Of a DNA stretch of 64,000 nt, positions 26,436 through 34,322 are shown piece after piece. The first letter of the stretch is position 1. Every line of letters starts with the position of its first letter. Origin of the DNA: Sporosarcina sp. Marseille-Q4943 (lineage in GTDB: Bacteria > Bacillota > Bacilli > Bacillales_A > Planococcaceae); the NCBI RefSeq assembly GCF_943736995.1, contig NZ_OX031157.1:620001-684000 (forward strand), given 5' to 3'. Below the pieces are notes generated by a model. The model made no database searches. It was not told the origin of the DNA and saw only the letters and a program-made list of their open reading frames with translations. Position numbers and translations under genes: made by a program.

Positions 26436-27470
26436 TTAAATGAATAATGGAACTTGCGTCAAACCTGTCGTTTCATCCAACCCAAATTGCACATTCATAT
26501 TTTGGACCGCCTGCCCGGCAGCCCCTTTCACCAAGTTGTCGATGACCGATACGATCGTAGCCCGGCTCGTTCGTGGATCCACTTTCACATGAATATCACA
26601 GTAATTTGAACCGGCCACTTGCTTCGTACAAAATTTCACCGATTCATTCATGATCCTCACAAAAGGCCGTCCCGCATATGTTTCTTGTAAACAACTGATA
26701 AGCTGCTCTTCCGTAACGCCGGCGTTAACTGGTGCATAACTTGTAGCCATGATGCCCCTCGTCATCGGAACAAGATGCGTTGTAAATGTCACCGATGTTT
26801 TTTGACCGCCAAACTGTTCAATCCCTTGTTCGATTTCCGGAATATGCTGGTGCTCATGAATTTTATAGATGGAGAAGTTTTCATTCGTTTCACTGAAATG
26901 AGTCATCGGTCCCGGAGTGTTCCCGGCTCCCGACACACCGCTCTTTGCATCGATAATGAGTGCTGATGCATCGATCAGCTTTTCTTTGATCAATGGCAAT
27001 AATGAGAGAAGCACTGCAGTCGGATAGCATCCAGGGTTCGCAATAAGCTGCGCATTCCGGATTTCTTCATAATTCCATTCCGTCAATCCGTATGCGCTTT
27101 GCTCCACCGCTTCAGCTGGTGCAGGTGTTTTCTTATACCAACGTTCGTACTCAGCAAAATCCTTCAACCTGAAATCTCCGGATAAATCTATCAGTCTCGG
27201 TCCACTGCCGATAAGTGGCGGTAGCAATCGGCTCGTCACTCCGGCCGGCGTACTGGCAAATACGACGTCAAAGCCGATCAGCTGTGCATAATCGATTTTT
27301 AGAAGAGGTTGATCATACAGAGTAGATGTATGCGGAAACTTGCTAGAAAACAAAGTCCCCTCCTCAGATGATGTGAATAAATCGAGTTGTTCGACTTCTG
27401 GGTGATTATGCAATAAGCGGATCAATTCTAGTCCACCGTACCCGGAAGCACCGATGATTCCTATCTTCAT
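26436..27470 (-). CDS. argC: N-acetyl-gamma-glutamyl-phosphate reductase
   Basis: A 344-residue reductase with an N-terminal Rossmann motif (GIIGASGYGGLELIRLL) and the catalytic Cys in ANPGCYPTAVLLSLLPL. The ATG at 27470 has GGGGTGGGG upstream; the open frame extends further but would start inside the promoter. It is the first gene of argCJBD. The carAB and argF genes that often follow in Bacillus are absent here. Confidence 0.95.
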   Translation of the reverse strand: MKIGIIGASGYGGLELIRLLHNHPEVEQLDLFTSSEEGTLFSSKFPHTSTLYDQPLLKIDYAQLIGFDVVFASTPAGVTSRLLPPLIGSGPRLIDLSGDFRLKDFAEYERWYKKTPAPAEAVEQSAYGLTEWNYEEIRNAQLIANPGCYPTAVLLSLLPLIKEKLIDASALIIDAKSGVSGAGNTPGPMTHFSETNENFSIYKIHEHQHIPEIEQGIEQFGGQKTSVTFTTHLVPMTRGIMATSYAPVNAGVTEEQLISCLQETYAGRPFVRIMNESVKFCTKQVAGSNYCDIHVKVDPRTSRATIVSVIDNLVKGAAGQAVQNMNVQFGLDETTGLTQVPLFI

Positions 27471-27497
27471 GTCCCCACCCCTTTTATCGTTAAAATT

Positions 27498-27526
27498 AGT
27501 ATACGTATGCATAAATATAAAGTCAA
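27498..27526 (-). promoter_or_regulatory. Sigma-A promoter of argCJBD
   Basis: On the minus strand TTGACT and TATACT are separated by exactly 17 bases. The -10 box lies 28 bases upstream of the argC ATG. Confidence 0.78.
27505..27523 (+). promoter_or_regulatory. Candidate ArgR/AhrC operator (ARG box) of argC
   Basis: TATGCATAAATATAAAGTC matches the Bacillus ARG box (CATGAATAAAAATKCAAKT) at about 12 of 19 positions. It lies in the spacer between the argC -35 and -10 boxes, where a repressor would block RNA polymerase. By itself the match is moderate; the position strengthens it. Confidence 0.45.
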
Positions 27527-27581
27527 CTGTATTATTATAAATTTCTAAGTAGAATTTCTTCACGTCTTCAGTATTGGAGTT

Positions 27582-27608
27582 TTGAATTGGAGGAGATTAT
27601 GTTATACT
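27582..27608 (+). promoter_or_regulatory. Candidate sigma-A promoter of fabI
   Basis: TTGAAT and TATACT are 15 bases apart, slightly short. The -10 box is followed at once by a FapR-like operator, which supports its use. Divergent from the argC promoter. Confidence 0.52.
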
Positions 27609-27612
27609 ATCG

Positions 27613-27629
27613 TTATTATCAGGTACTAA
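27613..27629 (+). promoter_or_regulatory. FapR operator of fabI
   Basis: A 17-bp site matches the FapR consensus (TTAGTACCTRGTACTAA) at 14 of 17 positions, with a perfect right half GGTACTAA. It covers the predicted transcription start of fabI. FapR represses fatty-acid synthesis genes in Bacillales and is released by malonyl-CoA; fabI is a known target. Confidence 0.72.
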
Positions 27630-27662
27630 TATTAGGTGATAGTTTTTACCGAGGAGGTCACT

Positions 27663-28442
27663 ATGGAAGATTTATTGAAGCTTAAAGGGAAAAACATTGT
27701 CGTAATGGGCGTGGCGAATGAGCGAAGCATTGCATGGGGCGTAGCGAAGTCCCTATTTGATGTCGGGGCGAACGTCATTTTCACGTATCGCAAGGAGCGC
27801 TCGCTAGCAAAGCTCGAGAAAGCTTTGGACAGCAACGGACTTGAAGCGAAAATGATCGTCCAATGCGATGTGAATGATGATGAAAGCATTCAGCATGCAT
27901 TTACGTTGATCGGCGAAACGCTTGGAACGATCCATGGGGTTGTTCATTCTATCGCGTTTGCGCATGCCGAAGATTTGAAAAATGATTTTGTTGAAACGAC
28001 GAGAAGCGGCTATGCATTCGCACAAGATTCAAGCTCCTACTCCCTCATTGCAACTGCAAGGGAAGCACGCCGCTTCATGACAGAAGGCGGCTCAATCATC
28101 ACGATGAGCTATTTAGGTGCTGAACGTGTGCTTGACGGCTACAATGTTATGGGTGTCGCAAAAGCTGCACTTGAAGCGTCTGTCCGCTACTTGGCGAATG
28201 ATTTAGGGAAAGAAGCGATCCGTGTCAACGCAATCTCAGCAGGCGCTGTCCGTACCCTTTCTGCGAAAGGTGTTCCTTCTTTCAACACGATTTTGGGGCA
28301 AATCGAAGAAAAAGCTCCATTGAAGCGCAATATTACAAATGAGGAAGTCGCGAAGATGTCGATTGCGATGTTAAGCGATCTTTCAAGCGGTGTAACCGGA
28401 GAAGTCATTTACGTAGATGGTGGCTACAATATTATGGGATGA
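27663..28442 (+). CDS. fabI: Enoyl-[acyl-carrier-protein] reductase FabI
   Basis: A 259-residue SDR-family enoyl-ACP reductase that performs the last step of fatty-acid elongation. Features are VMGVANERSIAWGVAKSL, FVETTRSGYAFAQDSSSYS with the catalytic tyrosines, and NVMGVAKAALEASVRYLA with the active-site lysine. The ATG at 27663 has GAGGAGG six to seven bases upstream; an upstream in-frame ATG at 27636 has no ribosome site. It is a single gene with its own promoter, FapR operator and terminator. Confidence 0.95.
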   Translation: MEDLLKLKGKNIVVMGVANERSIAWGVAKSLFDVGANVIFTYRKERSLAKLEKALDSNGLEAKMIVQCDVNDDESIQHAFTLIGETLGTIHGVVHSIAFAHAEDLKNDFVETTRSGYAFAQDSSSYSLIATAREARRFMTEGGSIITMSYLGAERVLDGYNVMGVAKAALEASVRYLANDLGKEAIRVNAISAGAVRTLSAKGVPSFNTILGQIEEKAPLKRNITNEEVAKMSIAMLSDLSSGVTGEVIYVDGGYNIMG

Positions 28443-28470
28443 AAAAAGGAGCTTAACGGCTCCTTTTTTT
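28443..28470 (+). terminator. Intrinsic terminator of fabI
   Basis: AAGGAGC/GCTCCTT stem with a short loop followed by TTTTTTT, directly after the fabI stop codon. Confidence 0.85.
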
Positions 28471-28549
28471 GTTGTTCAAACGGCGATTGATTGGAAATCA
28501 TTAGAAACATTTCATTAAAGAAAACGTCATTGATAATGAGGTGAATTTT

Positions 28550-29452
28550 ATGAAAAAGAAGCCGATTTACGTTGAAATAGAGATTGATTCACATATAGAT
28601 GATGTTTGGGATGCATCACAAGATCCGGACTTGCATTCGCAATGGGATTTGCGATTTTCATCCATCACCTATTTACCGAAAAAAGACGGTGAGCCCCAAA
28701 TGTTTACATACAAACGAAGTGTTTCCCCCCTTCTAACCGTCGAAGGCTGGGGGAAAAGTACGGGGACATTCAATAAAGGCGATGGCACCCGGTCGTCTTC
28801 CCTGCATTTCGGAACGGATCAATGGGTTTCGCCAATCAAGGAAGGGAAAGGGTATTGGAAATATGAACCCCAACAAAAAGGGACAAAATTCCTTACGCAA
28901 TATGATTACGATGCGAATTTTGGGTCGATCGGAAAAGCGTTTGATGCATTCGTCTTCCGCCCGATCATCGGATGGGGCACCGCTCTCAGTTTCGATGTAT
29001 TGAAAAGATGGCTTGAAAAAGGGGAATCTCCCCGTTCCCAATACTACCGCTTTTTCACGACGTATGGGCTCGCTATGTTGTTCGCATTCGTTTGGATCTA
29101 CCATGGTCTACTTCCAAAAATTATCGGCATGCATCCTGAGGAAAAAAGGATGTTGGCGAGTACAATTCCATTTGACGACCCAACAATTACAGCCATCATG
29201 ATTGGCATTGGAATCGCTGAAGTGCTGTTCGGTGTTCTATGGCTGATTTATAAGAGGAAGAAACATTTATTTACCTTGCAGCTAATCATCTTTCCACTTC
29301 TCACGATTGCGGCGATGATAGCGGCGCCTGAAGCGGCCATCCATCCATTCAACCCAGTGACGTTCAATCTGTCGTTGTTTGTCCTCTCCCTCATTGGGTA
29401 TTTCAGTAGCGATTGTCTACCGACGGCAAAAAGCTGTAAAAGGAAAAGGTGA
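28550..29452 (+). CDS. SRPBCC domain plus DoxX-like membrane domain protein
   Basis: A 300-residue two-part protein. Residues 1-150 look like an SRPBCC (START-like) ligand-binding domain (YVEIEIDSHIDDVWDASQDPDLHSQWD). Residues ~165-295 form four predicted membrane helices of DoxX-like type (GLAMLFAFVWIYHGLLPKIIGM, IGIGIAEVLFGVLWLIY). The ATG at 28550 has AGGTG upstream; a GTG nine bases earlier is less likely. It is the first of three overlapping genes with DUF4166 and YndJ proteins. The fused architecture suggests a lipid or hydrophobic-ligand role, but this is inference. Confidence 0.75.
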   Translation: MKKKPIYVEIEIDSHIDDVWDASQDPDLHSQWDLRFSSITYLPKKDGEPQMFTYKRSVSPLLTVEGWGKSTGTFNKGDGTRSSSLHFGTDQWVSPIKEGKGYWKYEPQQKGTKFLTQYDYDANFGSIGKAFDAFVFRPIIGWGTALSFDVLKRWLEKGESPRSQYYRFFTTYGLAMLFAFVWIYHGLLPKIIGMHPEEKRMLASTIPFDDPTITAIMIGIGIAEVLFGVLWLIYKRKKHLFTLQLIIFPLLTIAAMIAAPEAAIHPFNPVTFNLSLFVLSLIGYFSSDCLPTAKSCKRKR

Positions 29453-29454
29453 GT

Positions 29455-30066
29455 ATGTTGTCCATTTATAAAAGAGTTCTTGGTAAAAATTTTGATCGAT
29501 TGCATCCGATGTTGCAAAAGCGTTATGACCTACCCGATGGAAGCGCATTTGAAGCGACCGGCACGATGAAAGAAATTAAGGGCGGACCTAGATGGCTATA
29601 TCCCCTTTTCCGGCTCGGTGTCAATTGGAAGCTGCTGTTCCCGGAGCGAGGAAACAACATTCCTTTTTCCATTACAAACACGGCTCGTCTTGGAAAGAAC
29701 AGCGAGAGCCAAATCCATTGGGAGCGCATCTTTCATTTCGGTTCGACGAAGCGCTACTTCAATGCGTTAATGAGTTTGGATGAAACACGCCTCGTCATCA
29801 AAGATTATCTCGGGGAGCCCCCTTTGGTCTATTCCGACTTAGCTTTCGAAGTTTCGGATGATGGCTCGCTGACAATCCATTCATTGAATCAACGCCTCGT
29901 TCTCGGCAAAGTCGAGTTGCCGTTGCCGAAACCCTTGCAAGGTTTAGCGACGGTGACGGAACGTTATGATGAAGCGGATGCCGTTTACCGAATTAGCGTA
30001 AACGTTCGGAATCCATTGATTGGCCATGTCTTTTCCTATGAAGGGGAGTTTGTGCAAAATGCGTAA
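29455..30066 (+). CDS. DUF4166 domain protein
   Basis: A 203-residue soluble protein matching DUF4166 (FDRLHPMLQKRYDLP near the start, then beta-rich segments ending NPLIGHVFSYEGEF). The function is unknown. ATG 29455 fits the AAAAGGA site best; GTG 29449, which overlaps the previous stop, is an alternative. DUF4166 domains are often found beside SRPBCC/DoxX or NAD-dependent epimerase genes. Confidence 0.75.
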   Translation: MLSIYKRVLGKNFDRLHPMLQKRYDLPDGSAFEATGTMKEIKGGPRWLYPLFRLGVNWKLLFPERGNNIPFSITNTARLGKNSESQIHWERIFHFGSTKRYFNALMSLDETRLVIKDYLGEPPLVYSDLAFEVSDDGSLTIHSLNQRLVLGKVELPLPKPLQGLATVTERYDEADAVYRISVNVRNPLIGHVFSYEGEFVQNA

Positions 30067-31621
30067 ATTCGTGCTTATTCACTTTATATTGTTTATGATC
30101 ATCGCTGTTTTTAGCAAAGATCCATGGCCCTATTTACTGCTGACGATTGCGCAGGTCGTCTATGTACCGATTGCTCTTCGCTTTGTCATGAAACGCGGAG
30201 ATTGGTTTTCGAAGCTCTATTATTATATTGCGATTCCCGCATATGTTTCGGTTGCGATCATTCAACTATTGTCACCCACTTGGTCCGCGATTCCCGCTAT
30301 CATCTATTTGGCCTTCACGGTTTTCATTGCATTGTATGGACTGTCCCGGTTTTTGCGCCGCGGATTTACAAGTATCGAGGAGTTTTCAATCGACCTCGGG
30401 ATGATGTACATAGCGCTCGGAGGTGGTTGGTATTTTGCTTACGTGGCGGATATTGATACGGGTTTCACTCCTTTATTGACGTGGCTTACGGGGATTCATT
30501 TTCATTACTCCGCCTTCCTGTTGCCCAATTTCATTGGGTTGCTTGGGAGGCTGCATAAGACGCGGTCCTATTCGATTTCCAGCATCCTTTTATTGGCTGC
30601 GCCGATGGTAGTGGCAATCGGTATCACCTTTTCTCGATGGATCGAGTTGTTTTCTGTACTACTTTATATCGTAGGATTGGCGGGAATGATTGCGATTGCC
30701 TGGCGTGCGCGATTTGTGAACCGTGTACAAAAATGGCTTGTCGTCACTTCTTTTACATCTCTTGGTCTGACGATTTTGTTCTCGCTCCTTTACGTACTCG
30801 GAAACGGCTTCGGGCTCACTTCCATTACGATCGACTTCATGCTTCGTTTTCACGGTGTGTTGAATTGTATCATCTTTGCGTTGTGTGGAGTTCTAGGATG
30901 GCTGTTGTCCGTTCCTGCTCCCAACTATAAAGAACCAAACTTCCCGATTAGTAGGGTGAAAGGAAAACAGCGAGTTGAACAGCTTGGCGCAACTGGACGG
31001 CATAGAGGACTTGTTGATGACATGAAACGCTATGGAGTAAGCAAGGTGTCGCCTCGTATTGTTGATTTTTACGAAAACACGATTGATTACCAGTTATTCT
31101 CCACCGTGCATTGGCGTAAGTGGTTTAAACCTTTTGCCTATCTCTATTCATTGATTAGCATAAGGACGGAGCAGATCAATTTGCCACTCCATCGAAATGA
31201 AGTGGAGATGACTGGCGATGTGATTACGGTGGTGCCTGGTTTAGATGGCAGACCTGATGCCCGTGCATGGATCCGGAAGGTTGACGACAGCTTTGCATTC
31301 ATCGCCCTTTATTCCTATCATCAGTCTGTCACAGGCAAGGAGTATATGAATATTGCATTGCCGTTACCTTTTTCGACGATGACCGGTGTTTTGGAACTGA
31401 TTGAGCAAGGCAATAACTTGCAATTGACGAGCAAGAAAACCAACCCCGCATCAGATGCGGGAATCTATTTGACTTCAAAACTTGGAAAGTATTTCAAACT
31501 GCCGCTGGAGGAAAACTTCATCGTTCGTGAAGAGGCGGATGGGTCCATGACCGCGAAGCATGAAATGTGGATTTTTTCGATACCGTTTTTGACGATTCAT
31601 TATAGAATTCAAAAGGCATGA
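30059..31621 (+). CDS. yndJ: YndJ-like membrane protein
   Basis: A 520-residue protein. The N-terminal ~290 residues hold about nine hydrophobic helices (from LIHFILFMIIAVFS to IIFALCGVLGWLLSV). The C-terminal ~230 residues are soluble and end in a beta-rich domain that resembles the DUF4166 partner in style (ITVVPGLDGRPDARAWIRKVDDSF). The layout matches Bacillus YndJ; its function is unknown. The ATG at 30059 has AAGGGGAG ten bases upstream and overlaps the previous gene by eight bases. Confidence 0.72.
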   Translation: MRKFVLIHFILFMIIAVFSKDPWPYLLLTIAQVVYVPIALRFVMKRGDWFSKLYYYIAIPAYVSVAIIQLLSPTWSAIPAIIYLAFTVFIALYGLSRFLRRGFTSIEEFSIDLGMMYIALGGGWYFAYVADIDTGFTPLLTWLTGIHFHYSAFLLPNFIGLLGRLHKTRSYSISSILLLAAPMVVAIGITFSRWIELFSVLLYIVGLAGMIAIAWRARFVNRVQKWLVVTSFTSLGLTILFSLLYVLGNGFGLTSITIDFMLRFHGVLNCIIFALCGVLGWLLSVPAPNYKEPNFPISRVKGKQRVEQLGATGRHRGLVDDMKRYGVSKVSPRIVDFYENTIDYQLFSTVHWRKWFKPFAYLYSLISIRTEQINLPLHRNEVEMTGDVITVVPGLDGRPDARAWIRKVDDSFAFIALYSYHQSVTGKEYMNIALPLPFSTMTGVLELIEQGNNLQLTSKKTNPASDAGIYLTSKLGKYFKLPLEENFIVREEADGSMTAKHEMWIFSIPFLTIHYRIQKA

Positions 31622-31653
31622 CAAAAGCCAGAGGAAATTCCCTCTGGCTTTTT
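31622..31653 (+). terminator. Intrinsic terminator of the yndJ operon
   Basis: AAAGCCAGAGG/CCTCTGGCTTT stem with a six- or seven-base loop followed by TTTTT, directly after the stop codon. The A-tract on the other side may let it also serve argH. Confidence 0.86.
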
Positions 31654-31659
31654 AATGGT

Positions 31660-31722
31660 TATGAGCGTGGCATGCCTTGCTTTGGGCGCGGAACGCAACG
31701 CTTTGGACGCGGAACGAACCAT
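31660..31722 (-). repeat. Short 21-bp-phased repeat array, GC-rich variant
   Basis: Three units start at 31660, 31681 and 31702, exactly 21 bases apart. The last two share TTTGGRCGCGGAACG; the first is diverged (13 of 21 positions). On the minus strand the units read CGTTCCGCG..CAAAG. This recalls the CGTTC..AAAG pattern of the arrays at 8306, 46331 and 59089. It lies between the yndJ terminator and the argH stop. Confidence 0.55.
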
Positions 31723-31740
31723 CAATGAGAAAACGTCTTG

Positions 31741-33069
31741 TTATTCCCCAATCTCCTTCATTAACCCCTTATTGCCTTTCGTCAAAATGTTTTCGTAATC
31801 AATATAATCGTAAATATCATCCACTATCTTATCGCTAAACGACGACAGTTCCTCCACTGTCAAATCCTCGATTGCTTTCTTCTCCGCTTCGCAATAAATG
31901 ATGATTTTCCCGACGATTTCATGTGCGTCACGGAACGGAGTGCCTTTTGCTACCAAATAATCGGCGACTTCCGTTGCATTCAGGAAGCCGGCTTTGATGG
32001 CCGCTTTCATATTGTCGGCATTCACTTTCAATGTGTCGATCATCTTCGACATGATTTCCATGCAATCAAGGACTGTATCAAGCGCGTCGAAAAATTGCTC
32101 TTTATCCTCCTGCATGTCTTTGTTGTACGTCAACGGCAAGCCTTTCAATGTCGTCAATAAAGCGAATAAGGAACCGTACACTCTACCCGTTTTGCCGCGG
32201 ATGAGTTCCGCCGCGTCAGGGTTTTTCTTCTGCGGCATGATGCTGCTGCCCGTCGAATAGGCATCCGCCATTGTAATGAACTTGAATTCTTGGCTGCTCC
32301 ATAAAATCAGCTCTTCGCTCAAACGGCTCAAGTGCATCATGATGATAGAGAAATCGGACATGAGTTCCAGCATATAATCGCGGTCGCTCACACCGTCGAG
32401 AAAATTATCGACCGGTTTCGCGAAACCTAGTAGATTGGTTGTAATTTCACGATCAATTGCATGTGTCGTCCCGGCAAGTGCCCCGCATCCTAACGGGTTT
32501 TCATCGAGCAGTTCAAGTGCATTGCCAACACGTTTTTTATCACGTTTGAACATTTGCTCATAGGCGCCTAAATGATGGCCAAATGTGACGACTTGCGCAC
32601 GCTGCAAATGTGTATATCCAGGCATGATGACGTTGTTCGCTTTCGCTTTTGCATGCAAGGAATCAATCAGTGTCTGTAAGCCGTCCATCACCTCGACCGC
32701 TTTATTCTTTGCATATAGACGCATATCAACCGCCACTTGGTCATTCCGGCTACGTGCCGTATGGAGCTTCTTCCCCGTTTCCCCAATCCTTTCTGTCAAA
32801 TGCATTTCCACGAAAGAATGGATGTCTTCGTAGTCTCCTTCGATGACAAGTTCACCGTTATCGATATCATGCAGGATCGATTCTAGACCTTGAACGAGCA
32901 AATCCCCTTCCTCCGGTGTCAATAGGTCCGTATGTACGAGCATCGTGACGTGGGCAAGGCTACCTGCAATATCTTCTTTATATAATCTATAGTCGACCGG
33001 CAATGACGTGTTGAACTGCTCCATTATTTCATCTGCACGGCTTGTAAAACGTCCTCCCCAAAGCTTCAT
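31741..33069 (-). CDS. argH: Argininosuccinate lyase
   Basis: A 442-residue enzyme of the fumarase/aspartase superfamily that splits argininosuccinate into arginine and fumarate. The signature GSSIMPQKKNP and TARSRNDQVAVDMRL are intact. The ATG has GAGAGG upstream. In Bacillus argH usually follows argG; here it stands alone with its own promoter and ARG box, and argG is not in the window. Confidence 0.95.
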   Translation of the reverse strand: MKLWGGRFTSRADEIMEQFNTSLPVDYRLYKEDIAGSLAHVTMLVHTDLLTPEEGDLLVQGLESILHDIDNGELVIEGDYEDIHSFVEMHLTERIGETGKKLHTARSRNDQVAVDMRLYAKNKAVEVMDGLQTLIDSLHAKAKANNVIMPGYTHLQRAQVVTFGHHLGAYEQMFKRDKKRVGNALELLDENPLGCGALAGTTHAIDREITTNLLGFAKPVDNFLDGVSDRDYMLELMSDFSIIMMHLSRLSEELILWSSQEFKFITMADAYSTGSSIMPQKKNPDAAELIRGKTGRVYGSLFALLTTLKGLPLTYNKDMQEDKEQFFDALDTVLDCMEIMSKMIDTLKVNADNMKAAIKAGFLNATEVADYLVAKGTPFRDAHEIVGKIIIYCEAEKKAIEDLTVEELSSFSDKIVDDIYDYIDYENILTKGNKGLMKEIGE

Positions 33070-33085
33070 GTATAATCAACCTCTC

Positions 33086-33104
33086 ATATGTATTTTTATT
33101 CATT
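33086..33104 (-). promoter_or_regulatory. ArgR/AhrC operator (ARG box) of argH
   Basis: On the minus strand AATGAATAAAAATACATAT matches the Bacillus ARG box at 15 of 19 positions. It lies 8 bases downstream of the argH -10 box, over the start of transcription. It implies arginine-dependent repression. Confidence 0.68.
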
Positions 33105-33111
33105 TTATTGT

Positions 33112-33140
33112 ATTATAATGATTTCATCATTCAATTGCAA
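33112..33140 (-). promoter_or_regulatory. Sigma-A promoter of argH
   Basis: On the minus strand TTGCAA and a perfect TATAAT are separated by 17 bases, about 42 bases upstream of the argH ATG. Confidence 0.78.
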
Positions 33141-33190
33141 TGAAATCCGAAACAACTTTGTTAAATATATTATCATGTGTTGCCAATTTC

Positions 33191-33219
33191 TTGCTCGCTA
33201 TATGAAGTAATGCTATGCT
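33191..33219 (+). promoter_or_regulatory. Candidate sigma-A promoter of the cation transporter
   Basis: TTGCTC and TATGCT are separated by 17 bases. Transcription would start near 33226, giving a leader of about 140 bases that contains a small open frame and a terminator-like hairpin. Confidence 0.45.
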
Positions 33220-33250
33220 TAAGTCATTGACGAAAAAAAGAGTGATGATC

Positions 33251-33367
33251 ATGATAAAATCCAATATTGAACGCAACTATAGATATTATTTACCCAAGCC
33301 CTTGACAACAATATGTCAGGGGTTTTTGTTTCCCCGGGGAAAATCATCTTGGAGGCATAGTAAATGA
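33251..33367 (+). CDS. Possible leader peptide, 38 residues
   Basis: A short open frame, ATG at 33251 with a weak AAAGAGTGA ribosome site. Residues 9-13 are NYRYY, and the codons just after overlap the base of a terminator-like hairpin (33297-33332). Its stop overlaps the transporter ATG as ATGA, so ribosomes finishing it could restart on the transporter gene. It may be a regulatory leader or a chance frame. Confidence 0.35.
   Translation: MIKSNIERNYRYYLPKPLTTICQGFLFPRGKSSWRHSK
33297..33332 (+). terminator. Terminator-like hairpin in the leader of the cation transporter gene
   Basis: CCCTTGACA pairs with TGTCAGGGG (one G-T pair) around a six-base loop and is followed by TTTTTGTTT. It lies only 32 bases before the transporter ATG and within its transcript, so it looks like an attenuator rather than an end-of-operon terminator. 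Confidence 0.6.
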
Positions 33368-34266
33368 CAACAAAACAAAACCATTCCATCGCATCGGTCT
33401 TTGCGATTTGGATAAGCCTGATCAGCAATATTGTATTAACCGTTTTGAAAATCCTTGTTGGTGTACTTTTTAACAGTCCCGTCTTGCTCGCGGACGGTTT
33501 CCATAACGCAGGAGATGTTGTCGCATCAGCCGCGGCCTTGACGTCCATGCGATATTCGCAACGCCCTGCTGATGAAGACCATCCTTATGGGCATGGGAAA
33601 GCTGAAGTCATCGGATCCGGCCTTGTTGCCATCATTTTAGGAATTGCTGCCGTTTATATCGGTTATGAGGCCGTCAAAACATTTTTTGAAGAGCCAGCGA
33701 AGGCGAGTGTCATTGCATTGATCACCGCCATTCTTTCCCTCTTCTGGAAGCAGGCTCTCTATATTTACACGATGCGCATCGGGAAAAAGGTGAACAGTAA
33801 AGGATTGATAGCAACAGCATACGACCATTTGGCTGATGTTTATGCATCCCTTGCAGCTGTTGTCGGTATCGGGTTGGCATTGATCGGTGATGCCTATCAT
33901 ATCCCGATCTTGTTATACGGTGATCCATTTGCAGGTGTGATCGTCTCGGTGCTTGTCCTAAGATTAGCTTATGAAATCGGTATTGAGGCAATGGATATAC
34001 TAATGGAAAAGAACGTGTCGGAAGAACGTCTACAGGAATTTGCGACATTGATCCGCACAGTTCCAGAAGTGAAAAGGATCGACCGCCTACGCGCACGGGA
34101 GCACGGTCATTATGTCCTCGTCGATTTGAGGATCGGCATTTCCGGTACGTTGACAATCCAGGAAGGTCACGATATTTCAAGTCAAATCCGAAATTTGATC
34201 ATTGATGAACACGCGGATGTGGATGAAGTGCTCATCCATTTGAATCCTTGGTATCCGGATGAATAA
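33364..34266 (+). CDS. Cation diffusion facilitator (CDF) efflux transporter
   Basis: A 300-residue CDF protein with six membrane helices. Helix 2 carries ADGFHNAGD and helix 5 YDHLADVYASLAAVVG; the His/Asp residues of these form the metal site. The loop DHPYGHGKAEVIG is typical. The C-terminal ~90 residues form the cytoplasmic ferredoxin-like domain. Substrate could be Mn, Zn, Co or Fe; the DxxxD-type second motif here (DHLAD) is not decisive. The ATG has GGAGG eight bases upstream. Confidence 0.88.
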   Translation: MTTKQNHSIASVFAIWISLISNIVLTVLKILVGVLFNSPVLLADGFHNAGDVVASAAALTSMRYSQRPADEDHPYGHGKAEVIGSGLVAIILGIAAVYIGYEAVKTFFEEPAKASVIALITAILSLFWKQALYIYTMRIGKKVNSKGLIATAYDHLADVYASLAAVVGIGLALIGDAYHIPILLYGDPFAGVIVSVLVLRLAYEIGIEAMDILMEKNVSEERLQEFATLIRTVPEVKRIDRLRAREHGHYVLVDLRIGISGTLTIQEGHDISSQIRNLIIDEHADVDEVLIHLNPWYPDE

Positions 34267-34322
34267 TCCGGCAGAAGGGCTATGAAGTAATGTATACTGG
34301 TGAATGAAAAGGAGTGTCTTTG

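Noticed and set aside
33190..33330. yybP-ykoY manganese riboswitch
   Set aside because: The conserved loop sequences of that class are not present; only a simple terminator hairpin and a short frame are visible.
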